From positions 186,001-250,000 of the forward strand of contig JAQIJD010000001.1 of NCBI GenBank assembly GCA_036946415.1: a DNA stretch of 64,000 bases. Reading direction: 5' to 3'. The first letter of the stretch is position 1. Each line of letters starts with the position of its first letter. Origin of the DNA: Sphingomonas_Q fennica_A (GTDB lineage: Bacteria > Pseudomonadota > Alphaproteobacteria > Sphingomonadales > Sphingomonadaceae). The translations under genes were made by a program, and so were the position numbers. The notes below the pieces were generated by a model. That model saw only the letters and a list, made by a program, of their open reading frames with translations. It made no database searches and was not told where the DNA came from. This document shows, piece after piece, positions 25,356 to 38,296 of this stretch.

Positions 25356-25811
25356 TCAGCTCAGTTCGTCGATGGCGGCGCCGTCCAGCCCGCCGGGAAT
25401 GATCATCACCGGGCACGGCAGCGATCCCGCGCCGGCGCCGGCGAAATAGGTGACGAGCGGGCCGGGGCCGCCGTTCTCCGGCGCGCCCAGCACCAGTGCC
25501 GCGACGGGCGGCTCCTCCTTCAGCCGTTCGCGCACCACCGCCACGCCTTCGCCCTGGCGGACGGAAATGGCGGGGCGGAGGCCGGTCTCCTCGATCAGTT
25601 CGCCCGCGACCTGGCCGACGAGGGCTTCGGCGCGCAGCTCGGCCTCCTCCTCCATCGCCGCCTGGACGCCGCCCCACTGGACGAAATCCGCCTGCGGCAG
25701 CAGCGCCACGATCTCGACCGCGCCGCCGGTGCGCGCGGCGCGGCGCGCGGCGAAACGGAGGGCGACGCGGGCTTCGGCGCTGTCGTCGATCACAACCAGA
25801 TAGGTGCGCAC
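25356..25811 (-). CDS. Universal stress protein (UspA family)
   Basis: 151 residues from a GTG start. N-terminal TYLVVIDDSAEARVALRFAA and C-terminal LVLGAPENGGPGPLVTYFAG then PCPVMIIPGG fit the Usp fold; the ATP-binding G-2x-G-9x-G(S/T) region is degenerate (GAPENGGPG). Usually involved in stress survival. No promoter was identified. Confidence 0.78.
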   Translation of the reverse strand: MRTYLVVIDDSAEARVALRFAARRAARTGGAVEIVALLPQADFVQWGGVQAAMEEEAELRAEALVGQVAGELIEETGLRPAISVRQGEGVAVVRERLKEEPPVAALVLGAPENGGPGPLVTYFAGAGAGSLPCPVMIIPGGLDGAAIDELS

Positions 25812-25939
25812 ATTCCGTCCCTTACCGTCCGCAGGCGATGTTACGCGCCGTGCCCGCCCCCGCCAAGCCTTGACCCGAGCCGCCGGCTGGCCGAAACATC
25901 CCGGAAAATGCAGCTTTCCGCATGAGAGGCCCCCGCCTG

Positions 25940-27262
25940 ATGCCCATCGAACTGAAGATGCCCGCCCTCTCCCCGACGATGGAGGAGGGCACGCTTGCCA
26001 AGTGGCTGGTGAAGGAAGGCGATACGGTGAAGTCCGGCGACATTCTCGCCGAGATCGAGACCGACAAGGCGACGATGGAGTTCGAGGCGGTCGACGAGGG
26101 CACGGTCGCCAAGATCGTGATCGCCGAAGGGACCGACGGGGTTAAGGTGGGCGCGGTGATCGCGCTGATCGCCGAGGAGGGGGAGGATGCCTCCGCCGCC
26201 GCCGCCGCGCCGGCCGGGGACAAGGCCGCGCCCGCGGGCAAGGAGCCGCCGGTCGAGGAGAAGGGCTATGGCGCCAGCCCCAAGGACGATCCCGCGCCCG
26301 CCAGGACCGATGCCGGCAAGGCGCCCGAGGCCGCCCCGGCGCCCGCATCGAAGGACGGCCGGGTGAAGGCCAGCCCGCTCGCCCGCCGGCTGGCCGAGCA
26401 GCAGGGGATCGATCTGGCCGCCGTCACCGGCTCCGGCCCCGGCGGCCGGGTGGTGAAGGCGGACCTCGCCGGCGCGGCCAAGGGCGCGGCCCCGGCCGAG
26501 GCGGGCAAGGCGGCGCCGGCGGCGGCCGCCGCGGCACCCGCCCCGGCCGCGGCCCCCGCGCAGGTGCCCGACATCCCGCACGAGGTTTCCAAACTGTCGG
26601 GCATGCGCAAGACGATCGCGCGCCGCCTGACGGAATCGAAGCAGCAGGTGCCGCACATCTACCTGACGGTGGACATCAACCTCGATGCGCTGCTGAAGCT
26701 GCGCGGCCAGCTCAACAAGGGGCTGGAGAGCCGGGGCGTCAAGCTGTCGGTCAACGATCTGCTCATCAAGGCGCAGGCGATGGCGCTGATGGAAGTGCCA
26801 GCCTGCAACGTGATGTTCGCGGGCGACAGCCTCGTCAGCTACACGCGCGCCGACATTTCGGTGGCGGTGTCGATCCCCGGCGGGCTGATCACGCCGGTGG
26901 TGAAGGGCGCCGATACCAAGAGCGTGTCCGCCATCGCCAGCGAGATGAAGGATCTCGCCACCCGCGCGCGCGACGGCAAGCTGAAGCCGGAGGAATATGC
27001 CGGCGGCACCGCCAGCCTCTCCAACATGGGCATGTTCGGGATCAAGCAGTTCGAGGCGATCATCAATCCGCCGCAGGCGATGATCCTTGCGATCGGCGCG
27101 GGCGAGAAGCGGGCCTATGTGGTCGGCGACGAGCTGACCGTGGCGACGGTGATGAGCGCCACCGGCAGCTTCGACCATCGCGCCATCGACGGAGCGGACG
27201 GCGCGCAGTTCATGGCCGCCTTCAAGCGGCTGGTGGAAGCGCCGCTGGGGATGCTCGCCTGA
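25940..27262 (+). CDS. pdhC: Pyruvate dehydrogenase E2, dihydrolipoamide acetyltransferase
   Basis: 440 residues. One N-terminal lipoyl domain with Lys43 in EIETDKATMEFE; an Ala/Pro/Glu linker; a peripheral-subunit-binding domain (VKASPLARRLAEQQGIDL); a second Ala/Pro linker; and the catalytic acyltransferase core ending SFDHRAIDGADGAQF (His in HRxxDG). LMPIELKMPALSPTMEEG is typical of the PDH rather than the OGDH E2. The E1 genes are not adjacent. ATG 25940 is the family start; an in-frame ATG at 25922 exists. Confidence 0.94.
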   Translation: MPIELKMPALSPTMEEGTLAKWLVKEGDTVKSGDILAEIETDKATMEFEAVDEGTVAKIVIAEGTDGVKVGAVIALIAEEGEDASAAAAAPAGDKAAPAGKEPPVEEKGYGASPKDDPAPARTDAGKAPEAAPAPASKDGRVKASPLARRLAEQQGIDLAAVTGSGPGGRVVKADLAGAAKGAAPAEAGKAAPAAAAAAPAPAAAPAQVPDIPHEVSKLSGMRKTIARRLTESKQQVPHIYLTVDINLDALLKLRGQLNKGLESRGVKLSVNDLLIKAQAMALMEVPACNVMFAGDSLVSYTRADISVAVSIPGGLITPVVKGADTKSVSAIASEMKDLATRARDGKLKPEEYAGGTASLSNMGMFGIKQFEAIINPPQAMILAIGAGEKRAYVVGDELTVATVMSATGSFDHRAIDGADGAQFMAAFKRLVEAPLGMLA

Positions 27263-27263
27263 C

Positions 27264-27696
27264 ATGGCCTCGGCCGCGGACAGGCCGCCCGCCATCGCCC
27301 CGGCGATCCGGGTGACGGCGATGCCCGCCGACACCAACCCCTATGGCGATCTGTTCGGCGGCTGGCTGATGAGCCAGATGGACCTCGCCGCCTCGTCGGT
27401 CGCCTCGCGCCACTCGCGCGGGCGGGCGGTGACGATCGCGGCGGACGCGATGGTCTTCCACCGGCCGGTGACGGTGGGGGACGAGGTGTCGGTCTATGCG
27501 CGGCTGATCGCGGTCGGCCGCACGTCGATGCGGGTGGCGGTGGAGGCGTGGCGCCGCGCCCGCAACGAGGAAGAAACGCAGCGCGTGACGGAGGCGACGT
27601 TCACCTTCGTGGCGCTGGACGACGAACGACAGAAACGCACCGTTCCGCCCCTGCCGGCGGATGCGACGGCCGACTGGAACCGGGGACAGGAAGACA

Positions 27697-27704
<8 letters not shown>
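27264..27704 (+). CDS. Acyl-CoA thioesterase (hotdog fold, YciA-type)
   Basis: 146 residues: AIRVTAMPADTNPYGDLFGGWLM (Asn/Gly-Gly-Asp region with catalytic Asp), MDLAASSVASRHS and TVGDEVSVYARLIAVGRTSM are typical of YciA/ACOT hotdog thioesterases. It hydrolyses acyl-CoA to acid and CoA. It starts 1 base after pdhC and its stop overlaps the lpd start region by 8 bases, so it is embedded in the pyruvate dehydrogenase operon. Confidence 0.85.
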
Positions 27705-29108
<1,404 letters not shown>

Positions 29109-29109
<1 letters not shown>

Positions 29110-29573
29110 TGTCGCCGGCGATCTGGCTGTCGCTCGGCCTCGCCTGGCCGACGATCGCGATGGCGGCGCTGGTGTTCGCGGTGTGGCTGACCCTGTTCGT
29201 CCAGCGCGCGGCGCATATGCGCCGCCACCCGCCGGGGCCGGACGATTTCGCCAGCGGCGATGCCGCGCGCGCCTATTTCCGCCCGGTGGAGATGGCGGGC
29301 AACAACCTCGCCAACATCTTCGAGATGCCGGTGCTGTATTTCGCGCTGGTGCCGCTGATCGTGCTGTTCGCGGTGCCCTCCACCACGCAGGTGGTGCTGG
29401 CGTGGCTGTTCGTCGGCTGCCGCGCGGTGCACAGCTTCATCCATATCGGGCCGAAGCGGGTGCTGCCGCGCTTCTGGGCCTATCTCGCCTCCTGCATCGT
29501 CCTGTCCGCCATGTGGATCGGCTTCGCGGTGGACATCGCCCGCGTCGCGCGCCTGCTGGCGACGTTTGGCTGA
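29109..29573 (+). CDS. MAPEG family membrane protein
   Basis: 154 residues with about four transmembrane helices. MAGNNLANIFEMPVLYFALV and the AWLFVGCRAVHSFIHIGP segment (R-x-x-H-S) are typical of MAPEG proteins, which in bacteria are mostly of unknown substrate but related to glutathione-dependent membrane enzymes. Its ATG overlaps the lpd stop (TGATG), so translation is probably coupled. Confidence 0.85.
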
Positions 29574-30198
29574 CCTGCCGCGCGGGCGGATCGCGGCCGC
29601 CCTGCTGCTGCTGATCCTCGCCGCGACCGTCGGTCTGGCGGCGATGGCGGGGGCGTTGGCCGGCGCCGATCGCGCCGGTCTGCTGGCGATGGCGGACGGC
29701 TCCGTGTGGCTGCGGCTGGCGCTGACCCATGCCGGCGATCCGGCGACGCGGATCGCGGCGGCGGTGCTGGCGGCGGCGTGGCTGCTGTTCCGGCGGCGGG
29801 GCGGGGACGCCCTGCGGCTGGCCGGCGCGATCGGCGTCGGCCTCATCGCCAGCAGCGGGCTGAAGGAGTTGGTCGGCCGGCCGCGACCGGCGCTGCTGCC
29901 GCATCTCGACGCCGTATCCTCCGCTTCCTTTCCGAGCGGTCATGCGCTGAACGGCACGATCGTGTGGCTGATGCTGGCGCTGCTGCTGCCGCCGCCGCGG
30001 CGGCGTGGGGCCGCCGTGGCGGCGGCGATGCTGCTCGCCGCGGCGATCGGCCTCTCGCGCGTGGCGCTGGCGGTGCATTGGCCGAGCGATGTCGTCGCCG
30101 GCTGGGCGATCGGCGGCGCGATCGTGCTGATCGCGGCCGGAGCCGGCCCCCGCCCGCCGTGTTCTCCCTTGCGAGGAGAAAGGCATGACCGACGATGA
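29566..30198 (+). CDS. PAP2-family membrane phosphatase
   Basis: 210 residues, about six hydrophobic helices. The three catalytic motifs are present: KELVGRPRP (KxxxxxxRP), FPSGHALNG (PSGH) and SRVALAVHWPSDVVAG (SRxxxxxHxxxD). It dephosphorylates a lipid phosphate such as phosphatidic acid or undecaprenyl pyrophosphate. The start used is TTG at 29566, overlapping the MAPEG stop; a later start would remove the first helix. The C-terminal 20 residues overlap the next gene. Confidence 0.82.
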   Translation: MADLPRGRIAAALLLLILAATVGLAAMAGALAGADRAGLLAMADGSVWLRLALTHAGDPATRIAAAVLAAAWLLFRRRGGDALRLAGAIGVGLIASSGLKELVGRPRPALLPHLDAVSSASFPSGHALNGTIVWLMLALLLPPPRRRGAAVAAAMLLAAAIGLSRVALAVHWPSDVVAGWAIGGAIVLIAAGAGPRPPCSPLRGERHDRR

Positions 30199-30535
30199 GA
30201 AAGCCGAGACCTGGCAGGCGTTTCGCGAGGCGGTGAACATGGCCCCGGCCGAACTGGAACGCTTCCTCGATACCGAGGAGAGCCGGCGTGTCGGCTGGAA
30301 GGGCGGTGACGGCAAGGGCAAGGGCGAAAGCGTCGGCCACAAGTCCGGCGTCCGGATCGTCGCGATCAAGCGGGCCAGGAAGGCCGACCTGACCGACGAC
30401 GATCATGCCCATATGAAGAAGGTCGTCTCCTACGTCCGCCGCCATCTGGCGCAGGGCGGCCCGGACAAGGACGTGAAGACCAGCGACTGGCGCTATTCGC
30501 TGATGAACTGGGGCCACGATCCCTGCAAAGGCTGA
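30185..30535 (+). CDS. DUF3140 family protein
   Basis: 116 residues. The DUF3140 pattern is evident: FREAVNMAPAELERFLDTEE, SVGHKSGVRIVAIKRARKAD, DDHAHMKKVVSYVRRHLAQ, SDWRYSLMNWGHDP. Members are small DNA-associated-looking basic/acidic proteins of unknown role found in bacteria and fungi. GAGGAGA precedes the ATG. It overlaps the end of the phosphatase gene by 14 bases. Confidence 0.8.
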   Translation: MTDDEKAETWQAFREAVNMAPAELERFLDTEESRRVGWKGGDGKGKGESVGHKSGVRIVAIKRARKADLTDDDHAHMKKVVSYVRRHLAQGGPDKDVKTSDWRYSLMNWGHDPCKG

Positions 30536-30620
30536 CCGCGCGTTCACGCGAATGACGTAATTGCGCCCCGAAATGGCGGTAGGGCATGGCGAATCGTGGC
30601 GCATCCGGAGGCAGTGGTAC

Positions 30621-31967
30621 GTGGGTTGGGTGAGAGAGCTGGTGCCGGCGCGCAACCGCACCGCAATCGTCTGGATCGCCATCGCGCTGATCGCCGGGAT
30701 CGTGGTGAAACTTGGCTGGGCGCTGACGCGGGCGCGCTACTTCGGCACCGGTGAGGCGTCCTATATCGCGCTGGCGCTGGCCGAGGGGCGCGGGTTTGCC
30801 GACGGCTTCGTCGCGGGGCAGGGGCCGACCGCGCATCTGCTGCCCGTATCCCCCGCCATCGCCGGTGCGGTCTATTGGCTGCTCGGGCCGCGCAGCATGG
30901 CGGCGGAGGTGGTGCTGTTCCTGTGGGCGATCGGCCTTGCCGCATTCTGCTACGTGATCTTCGCGCGCGTCGCGCTGCGGCTGGGCGTGCCGCGCGGCTG
31001 GGCGCTGGCGGCGCTGCTGTTCCTGTGGGGCGTGCCGATCTACACCTCGGCCGAAGTGTTCGACTTCCGGGTGTGGGAGGGGGCGCTGGCGCTGGCGCTG
31101 GGATCGGCGCTGCTGTTCCTGGTGGTGCGCGCCGATGCCGGGGAACGGCCGCGCGGATTCCTCTTCTGGCTGTCGGTGCTGCCGGCGGCGACCTTCTTCG
31201 TCAACGGGCCGGTCGGGCTGGCGGCGGTGGCGGCGTGGGGCCTGTTCCTGTGGCGCAACCGGCGCGCGGTGCCCGTGTTCCGGGTGATGGTGGCGACGGC
31301 GGCGGCGCTGGTCCTGATCGTGGCGCCATGGACCGCGCGCAACTGGATCGTGATGGGCCATCCGATCCTGCTGCGCGACAATCTGGGCATGGAACTGGCG
31401 GTCGCCAACCATCCCGGCGCGGTCGACCCCGCCGACCCGGCCGAGGCGTTCCGCGAGCGGCTGGTCGCCATCCAGCCCTATCTCCACCCCGGCGCCTACG
31501 CCAGATTGCAGGCGGCGGGCGGCGAGGTGGCCTATTCCAAGCAGCTCGGCGCCGAGGCCAAGGCGTGGATGGCGGCCAACCCCCGCGCGGTGGCGAGGCT
31601 GTGGACCACGCACGTCCGCGAGATGCTGTTCACCCGATCGTGGATGTTCAAGACGCGCAAGTCGGTGGCGCTGCCGCTGGTGCGATCGGCGATCATGACC
31701 TTCGTCGGGCTGGCGGCGTTGCTGGGGCTGGCCCTGGCGGCCGTGCGGCGCGACGGGCGCTATTTCTATATGGCCGCCTTCGCGATCGTGCCGGTGCTGG
31801 TCTACGTGCCGTTCCAGCCGATCCCGCGCTATACGTGGCTGATCTATCCGGCGCTGACCTGCATGGCGACCGACGCGCTGGCGCGGGCGGCGGCGGCGGT
31901 GCGCCGGCGGCGGGCGGCGGCGCGGACGGGGGTGGCCCCGCGGCGCGATCTGCCCGCCCACGGTTGA
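30621..31967 (+). CDS. Polytopic membrane glycosyltransferase-like protein (GT-C type)
   Basis: 448 residues with roughly ten hydrophobic segments. An early acidic residue pair in the first periplasmic loop (ARYFGTGEASYIALALAEGR) and the overall layout resemble ArnT/RgtA-type (PMT_2) glycosyltransferases that use polyprenyl-phosphate sugars. GGAGG at 30607-30611 favours the GTG start at 30621 (VGWVRELVPARNRT); an in-frame ATG-like start at 30561 is possible. Its stop is 187 bases before rpsL and coincides with the rpsL promoter -35 box. Confidence 0.65.
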   Translation: MGWVRELVPARNRTAIVWIAIALIAGIVVKLGWALTRARYFGTGEASYIALALAEGRGFADGFVAGQGPTAHLLPVSPAIAGAVYWLLGPRSMAAEVVLFLWAIGLAAFCYVIFARVALRLGVPRGWALAALLFLWGVPIYTSAEVFDFRVWEGALALALGSALLFLVVRADAGERPRGFLFWLSVLPAATFFVNGPVGLAAVAAWGLFLWRNRRAVPVFRVMVATAAALVLIVAPWTARNWIVMGHPILLRDNLGMELAVANHPGAVDPADPAEAFRERLVAIQPYLHPGAYARLQAAGGEVAYSKQLGAEAKAWMAANPRAVARLWTTHVREMLFTRSWMFKTRKSVALPLVRSAIMTFVGLAALLGLALAAVRRDGRYFYMAAFAIVPVLVYVPFQPIPRYTWLIYPALTCMATDALARAAAAVRRRRAAARTGVAPRRDLPAHG

Positions 31968-31991
31968 CCACGGCCGCCCCCGGCGCTATGG
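31964..31991 (+). promoter_or_regulatory. Putative promoter of the str operon
   Basis: TTGACC (31964-31969), 16 bases, CTATGG (31986-31991), 164 bases before rpsL. Same architecture as the rplO and rpsM promoters. The -35 box overlaps the stop codon of the upstream membrane protein gene. Confidence 0.55.
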
Positions 31992-32154
31992 GCGCGGGGT
32001 GCGGTGGGGTCTGTCCCGCCCGCAATGCTTGAACATTGCCGTTGCGTGGGAGGCGGAGGGGCCGCGAGGCCGCCTTGTCCGCCTGTTCGTATTCCGCTCG
32101 CCCGGGCGGGTGGAGCGTGCGCCCGGCAAAGTAACTGCGAAGGTGAAGGGTTTC

Positions 32155-32526
32155 ATGCCGACGATCAACCAGCTGGTCCGCAAGGGCCGCGACCTGCAGA
32201 AGACAAAGTCCAAGGTCCCCGCGATGGAGGCCAATCCGCAGAAGCGCGGCGTCTGCACGCGCGTCTACACCACGACCCCGAAGAAGCCGAACTCGGCGCT
32301 GCGCAAGGTGGCCAAGGTCCGCCTGACCAACCAGCGCGAAGTGATCAGCTACATTCCGGGCGAGGGCCACAACCTCCAGGAGCACTCGGTGGTGCTGATC
32401 CGCGGCGGCCGCGTGCGCGATCTGCCGGGCGTGCGCTACCACGTCCTGCGCGGCGTGCTCGACACGCAGGGCGTGAAGAACCGCAAGCAGTCCCGTTCCA
32501 AATACGGCGCGAAGCGTCCGAAGTAA
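32155..32526 (+). CDS. rpsL: 30S ribosomal protein S12
   Basis: 123 residues, MPTINQLVRKGRDLQKTKSK. The decoding-centre loops TPKKPNSALRKVAKVR (streptomycin-resistance lysine region, wild-type Lys) and RVRDLPGVRYHVLRG are intact. First gene of the str operon. The frame is open far upstream, but the family start is this ATG. Confidence 0.97.
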   Translation: MPTINQLVRKGRDLQKTKSKVPAMEANPQKRGVCTRVYTTTPKKPNSALRKVAKVRLTNQREVISYIPGEGHNLQEHSVVLIRGGRVRDLPGVRYHVLRGVLDTQGVKNRKQSRSKYGAKRPK

Positions 32527-32580
32527 GCCGGTCGGCGGATCGTTCGACCATATCAGGCTGAAGTTTAAAGGAAGAAGAAG

Positions 32581-33051
32581 ATGGCACGTCGTCGTCGTCC
32601 CGAGAAGCGCGAAATCCTCCCCGATCCCAAGTTCGGGGACATCGTTCTCTCCAAGTTCATGAATTCCGTCATGCTCGACGGGAAGAAGTCCACCGCCGAG
32701 GGCATTGTCTATTCGGCGCTCGACACGGTCGAGACCCGCGCCAAGCGCGAGCCGATCGGCGTGTTCCACGATGCGCTGAACAACATCAAGCCGGGCATCG
32801 AGGTCCGCAGCCGCCGCGTCGGCGGCGCGACCTATCAGGTGCCGGTCGAGGTGCGGCCCGAGCGGTCGCAGGCGCTGGCGATCCGCTGGCTGATCTCCGC
32901 GGCGCGCGCGCGTTCGGAGAACACGATGTCGGCGCGCCTCTCGGGTGAGCTGATGGACGCCGCCAACAACCGCGGCAACGCGGTGAAGAAGCGCGAGGAC
33001 ACGCACCGCATGGCCGAAGCCAACCGCGCCTTCTCGCATTATCGCTGGTAG
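32581..33051 (+). CDS. rpsG: 30S ribosomal protein S7
   Basis: 156 residues, MARRRRPEKREILPDPKFGD, with the SALDTVETRAKREPIGVFHD and RAFSHYRW C-terminus expected of S7, the primary 16S 3'-domain assembly protein. GAAGAAGAAG precedes the ATG. Standard length. Confidence 0.97.
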   Translation: MARRRRPEKREILPDPKFGDIVLSKFMNSVMLDGKKSTAEGIVYSALDTVETRAKREPIGVFHDALNNIKPGIEVRSRRVGGATYQVPVEVRPERSQALAIRWLISAARARSENTMSARLSGELMDAANNRGNAVKKREDTHRMAEANRAFSHYRW

Positions 33052-33052
33052 G

Positions 33053-33064
33053 CGCTATATAGCG
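33053..33064. repeat. 12-base perfect palindrome CGCTATATAGCG
   Basis: Lies 1 base after the rpsG stop and 20 bases before the next ATG. A perfect AT-centred palindrome in this GC-rich context may be an operator-like site, a processing signal or chance. Confidence 0.35.
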
Positions 33065-33083
33065 GGGGCAGGAGGCGAAAAGC

Positions 33084-33299
33084 ATGGCCAGCCAGATCGA
33101 TCCGCGTGCGCTCGACATCGAGGAGCAGATCGTTCGCATCCGCAAGGCCCAGCAGGAGATCGACCAGATCTCTGCCGAGACGCGCAAGCTTCTGGCCGAG
33201 TCGAAGGTCGTCTCCTACGGCGTCGTCTTTCAGGGCTTCATCGCCATGGCGGCGCTGATCGGCGCCGGCGCCGCCATCGCCAAGCTGTTCTTCCCCTGA
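33084..33299 (+). CDS. Small single-helix membrane protein between rpsG and fusA
   Basis: 71 residues: a helical, charged, coiled-coil-like N-terminal half (ALDIEEQIVRIRKAQQEIDQ) and one hydrophobic C-terminal helix (GFIAMAALIGAGAAIAKLFF). GGAGG at 33071-33075 is well placed. It is in the str operon, 32 bases after rpsG and 53 before fusA. I do not recognise a family. The layout resembles small tail-anchored membrane proteins. Function unknown. Confidence 0.7.
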   Translation: MASQIDPRALDIEEQIVRIRKAQQEIDQISAETRKLLAESKVVSYGVVFQGFIAMAALIGAGAAIAKLFFP

Positions 33300-33352
33300 G
33301 CGCCGGCCCCGGCCCCGCTCGCCACCGACATTCTTTCGCAAGGACCTGACCC

Positions 33353-35449
<2,097 letters not shown>

Positions 35450-35536
35450 GCGCGCTGGCCTAACCCCGATTTTGTGGCTATGGGCGCCCGCCAAGAGCGT
35501 GGGTCGCTCGAATCAGACAAGTGAGAAGGTAGGAAA

Positions 35537-36727
<1,191 letters not shown>

Positions 36728-36737
36728 GCTGACTGCC

Positions 36738-36784
36738 AGCCGCCCGGTTCTCCCCCAAAGGAGGGCCGGGCGGCTTCGCTTTTG
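36738..36784 (+). terminator. Rho-independent terminator after tuf
   Basis: AGCCGCCCGG (36738-36747) and CCGGGCGGCT (36766-36775) form a perfect 10-base stem with an 18-base loop containing a weaker inner stem; TCGCTTTTG follows. It lies between tuf and rpsJ, so the S10 genes probably have their own promoter or rely on read-through. Confidence 0.8.
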
Positions 36785-36844
36785 TGTATCGCCCGACGGC
36801 CCTTACGGCCCGACGGCACGGCTCTTTGATCAAGCAGGAACACC

Positions 36845-37153
36845 ATGGACCAGAACATCCGCATCCGCCTGAAAGCGTTCGACCACCGCGTGCTCGACCA
36901 GGCGACCGGCGACATCGCCGATACCGCGCGCCGCACCGGCGCCCTCATCCGTGGCCCGATCCCGCTGCCCACCCACATCGACAAGTTCACCGTCAACCGC
37001 GGCCCGCACATCGACAAGAAGTCGCGCGAGCAGTTCGAGGTGCGCACCTACAAGCGCCTCCTGGATATCGTGCAGCCGACCCCGCAGACGGTGGACGCGC
37101 TGATGAAGCTGGACCTGGCCGCCGGCGTTGACGTCGAGATCAAGCTGGCCTAA
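36845..37153 (+). CDS. rpsJ: 30S ribosomal protein S10 (NusE)
   Basis: 102 residues, MDQNIRIRLKAFDHRVLDQA, with GPIPLPTHIDKFTVNRGPHI and KRLLDIVQPTPQTVDALMKL. S10 of the small subunit and antitermination factor NusE. First gene of the S10 group; a 283-base gap with a terminator-like hairpin separates it from rplC. No clear promoter was seen between the tuf terminator and this gene. Confidence 0.97.
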   Translation: MDQNIRIRLKAFDHRVLDQATGDIADTARRTGALIRGPIPLPTHIDKFTVNRGPHIDKKSREQFEVRTYKRLLDIVQPTPQTVDALMKLDLAAGVDVEIKLA

Positions 37154-37360
37154 GGCGCTGGCACCGCCGGCGAGGGTGATTCACCCCGCCGGCCTTAACG
37201 TCTTTCGGTTCATCCCTTGGGGATATGGCCGGGGGGCGGGAAGAGCAGGGATACCGGGCAGCATGCTGCCGACCGAGTCCCCGTCTTCCGCTTGTGACGG
37301 GCTTCGGCTTGGCATCGCGGAAAACTGGCCCTGACGGGGGCATACGGATCATTTGGGCCG

Positions 37361-37385
37361 GGCTCGGGATTACCCGGGCCTTTTT
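37361..37385 (+). terminator. Terminator-like hairpin in the rpsJ-rplC gap (putative attenuator)
   Basis: GGCTCGGG (37361-37368), loop ATTA, CCCGGGCC (37373-37380), then TTTTT (37381-37385). One G-U wobble in an 8-base stem followed directly by five T: a textbook intrinsic terminator, 52 bases before the rplC ATG. The long leader before it (about 37154-37360) contains further structured sequence. Confidence 0.75.
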
Positions 37386-37394
37386 CGTTGGCAA

Positions 37395-37413
37395 GCTCCG
37401 GCCGCGCCGGAGC
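37395..37413 (+). promoter_or_regulatory. Second perfect hairpin upstream of rplC
   Basis: GCTCCGGC-cgc-GCCGGAGC, an 8-base perfect stem, lies between the terminator-like hairpin and the rplC Shine-Dalgarno (GGAAGGA, about 37422-37428). No T tract. It could be part of a regulatory leader or protect the 5' end. Confidence 0.5.
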
Positions 37414-37436
37414 CTCTGTTCGGAAGGAATTGGATC

Positions 37437-38294
37437 ATGCGCACCGGCGTGATCGCGAAGAAGATGGGGATGACCCGGCTGTTCCAGGAAGACGGGCGCC
37501 ATGTGCCCGTGACCGTCCTGCAGCTGGACGGCGTCCAGGTGGTGGCGCGCAAGGAAGCGGCGAACGACGGCTATGTCGCGGTCCAGCTCGGCGCGGGCAC
37601 TGCCAAGGCGAAGAATGTCGCCAAGCCGCAGCGCGGCCATTTCGGCAAGGCCGAGGTCGAGCCCAAGGCGATCCTCGCCGAGTTCCGCGTGACCGAGGAC
37701 AATCTCCTCGACGTCGGCGCCGAGCTTTCGGCGGAGCATTTCGTCGCCGGCCAGCTGGTCGACATCGTCGGCCACACGCAGGGCAAGGGCTTCCAGGGCG
37801 GCATGAAGCGCTGGGGCTTCGGCGGTCTGCGCGCGACGCACGGCGTCTCCGTCTCGCACCGTTCGCTTGGGTCCACCGGCCAGCGCCAGGATCCGGGTAA
37901 GGTCTTCAAGAACAAGAAGATGGCCGGCCACATGGGCGACCGTCAGCGCACCCAGCAGAATCTCGAGATTGTCCGCACGGATGCCGAGCGCAACCTGCTG
38001 TTCGTCAAGGGCTCGGTGCCCGGCTCGAAGGGCGGGTGGCTGCTGGTGAAGGATGCGGTCAAGGTCGCGGCGCATGCCGACGCGCCCTATCCTGCGGGCC
38101 TGCGCGCCGCGACCGCGCATACGCCGGAAGTCGAGCATCACGAGGAAGCCGCGCCCGGCATGGTCGAGGCCGCTGCCGTCCACGAAATCCCCGCGCTGCC
38201 CAGCGCCGAGGAGGTCGCCGCCGGCGTCGCCGAGGCCGATCGCGCGATCGCCGCGGACAATGCCGCCACCGAAACCGACGGCCAGGAGGGCTGA
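37437..38294 (+). CDS. rplC: 50S ribosomal protein L3 with long C-terminal extension
   Basis: 285 residues. The L3 body starts MRTGVIAKKMGMTRLFQEDG and has GFQGGMKRWGFGG and GHMGDRQRTQQNLEIVR; the L3 core is about 210-220 residues. Beyond SVPGSKGGWLLVKDAVK follows an acidic Ala/Glu/Pro-rich tail of about 50 residues (HTPEVEHHEEAAPGMVEA). Several other ribosomal proteins in this window also carry extra tails. ATG 37437 has GGAAGGA upstream. Confidence 0.95.
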   Translation: MRTGVIAKKMGMTRLFQEDGRHVPVTVLQLDGVQVVARKEAANDGYVAVQLGAGTAKAKNVAKPQRGHFGKAEVEPKAILAEFRVTEDNLLDVGAELSAEHFVAGQLVDIVGHTQGKGFQGGMKRWGFGGLRATHGVSVSHRSLGSTGQRQDPGKVFKNKKMAGHMGDRQRTQQNLEIVRTDAERNLLFVKGSVPGSKGGWLLVKDAVKVAAHADAPYPAGLRAATAHTPEVEHHEEAAPGMVEAAAVHEIPALPSAEEVAAGVAEADRAIAADNAATETDGQEG

Positions 38295-38296
38295 TC

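Noticed and set aside
35478..35483. CTATGG element before tuf as a promoter
   Set aside because: No TTGACA-like box at 16-17 bases upstream; too weak to list.
36780..36807. Possible promoter TTTTGT-N16-CTTACG before rpsJ
   Set aside because: Poor match at both boxes and overlapping the tuf terminator tail.
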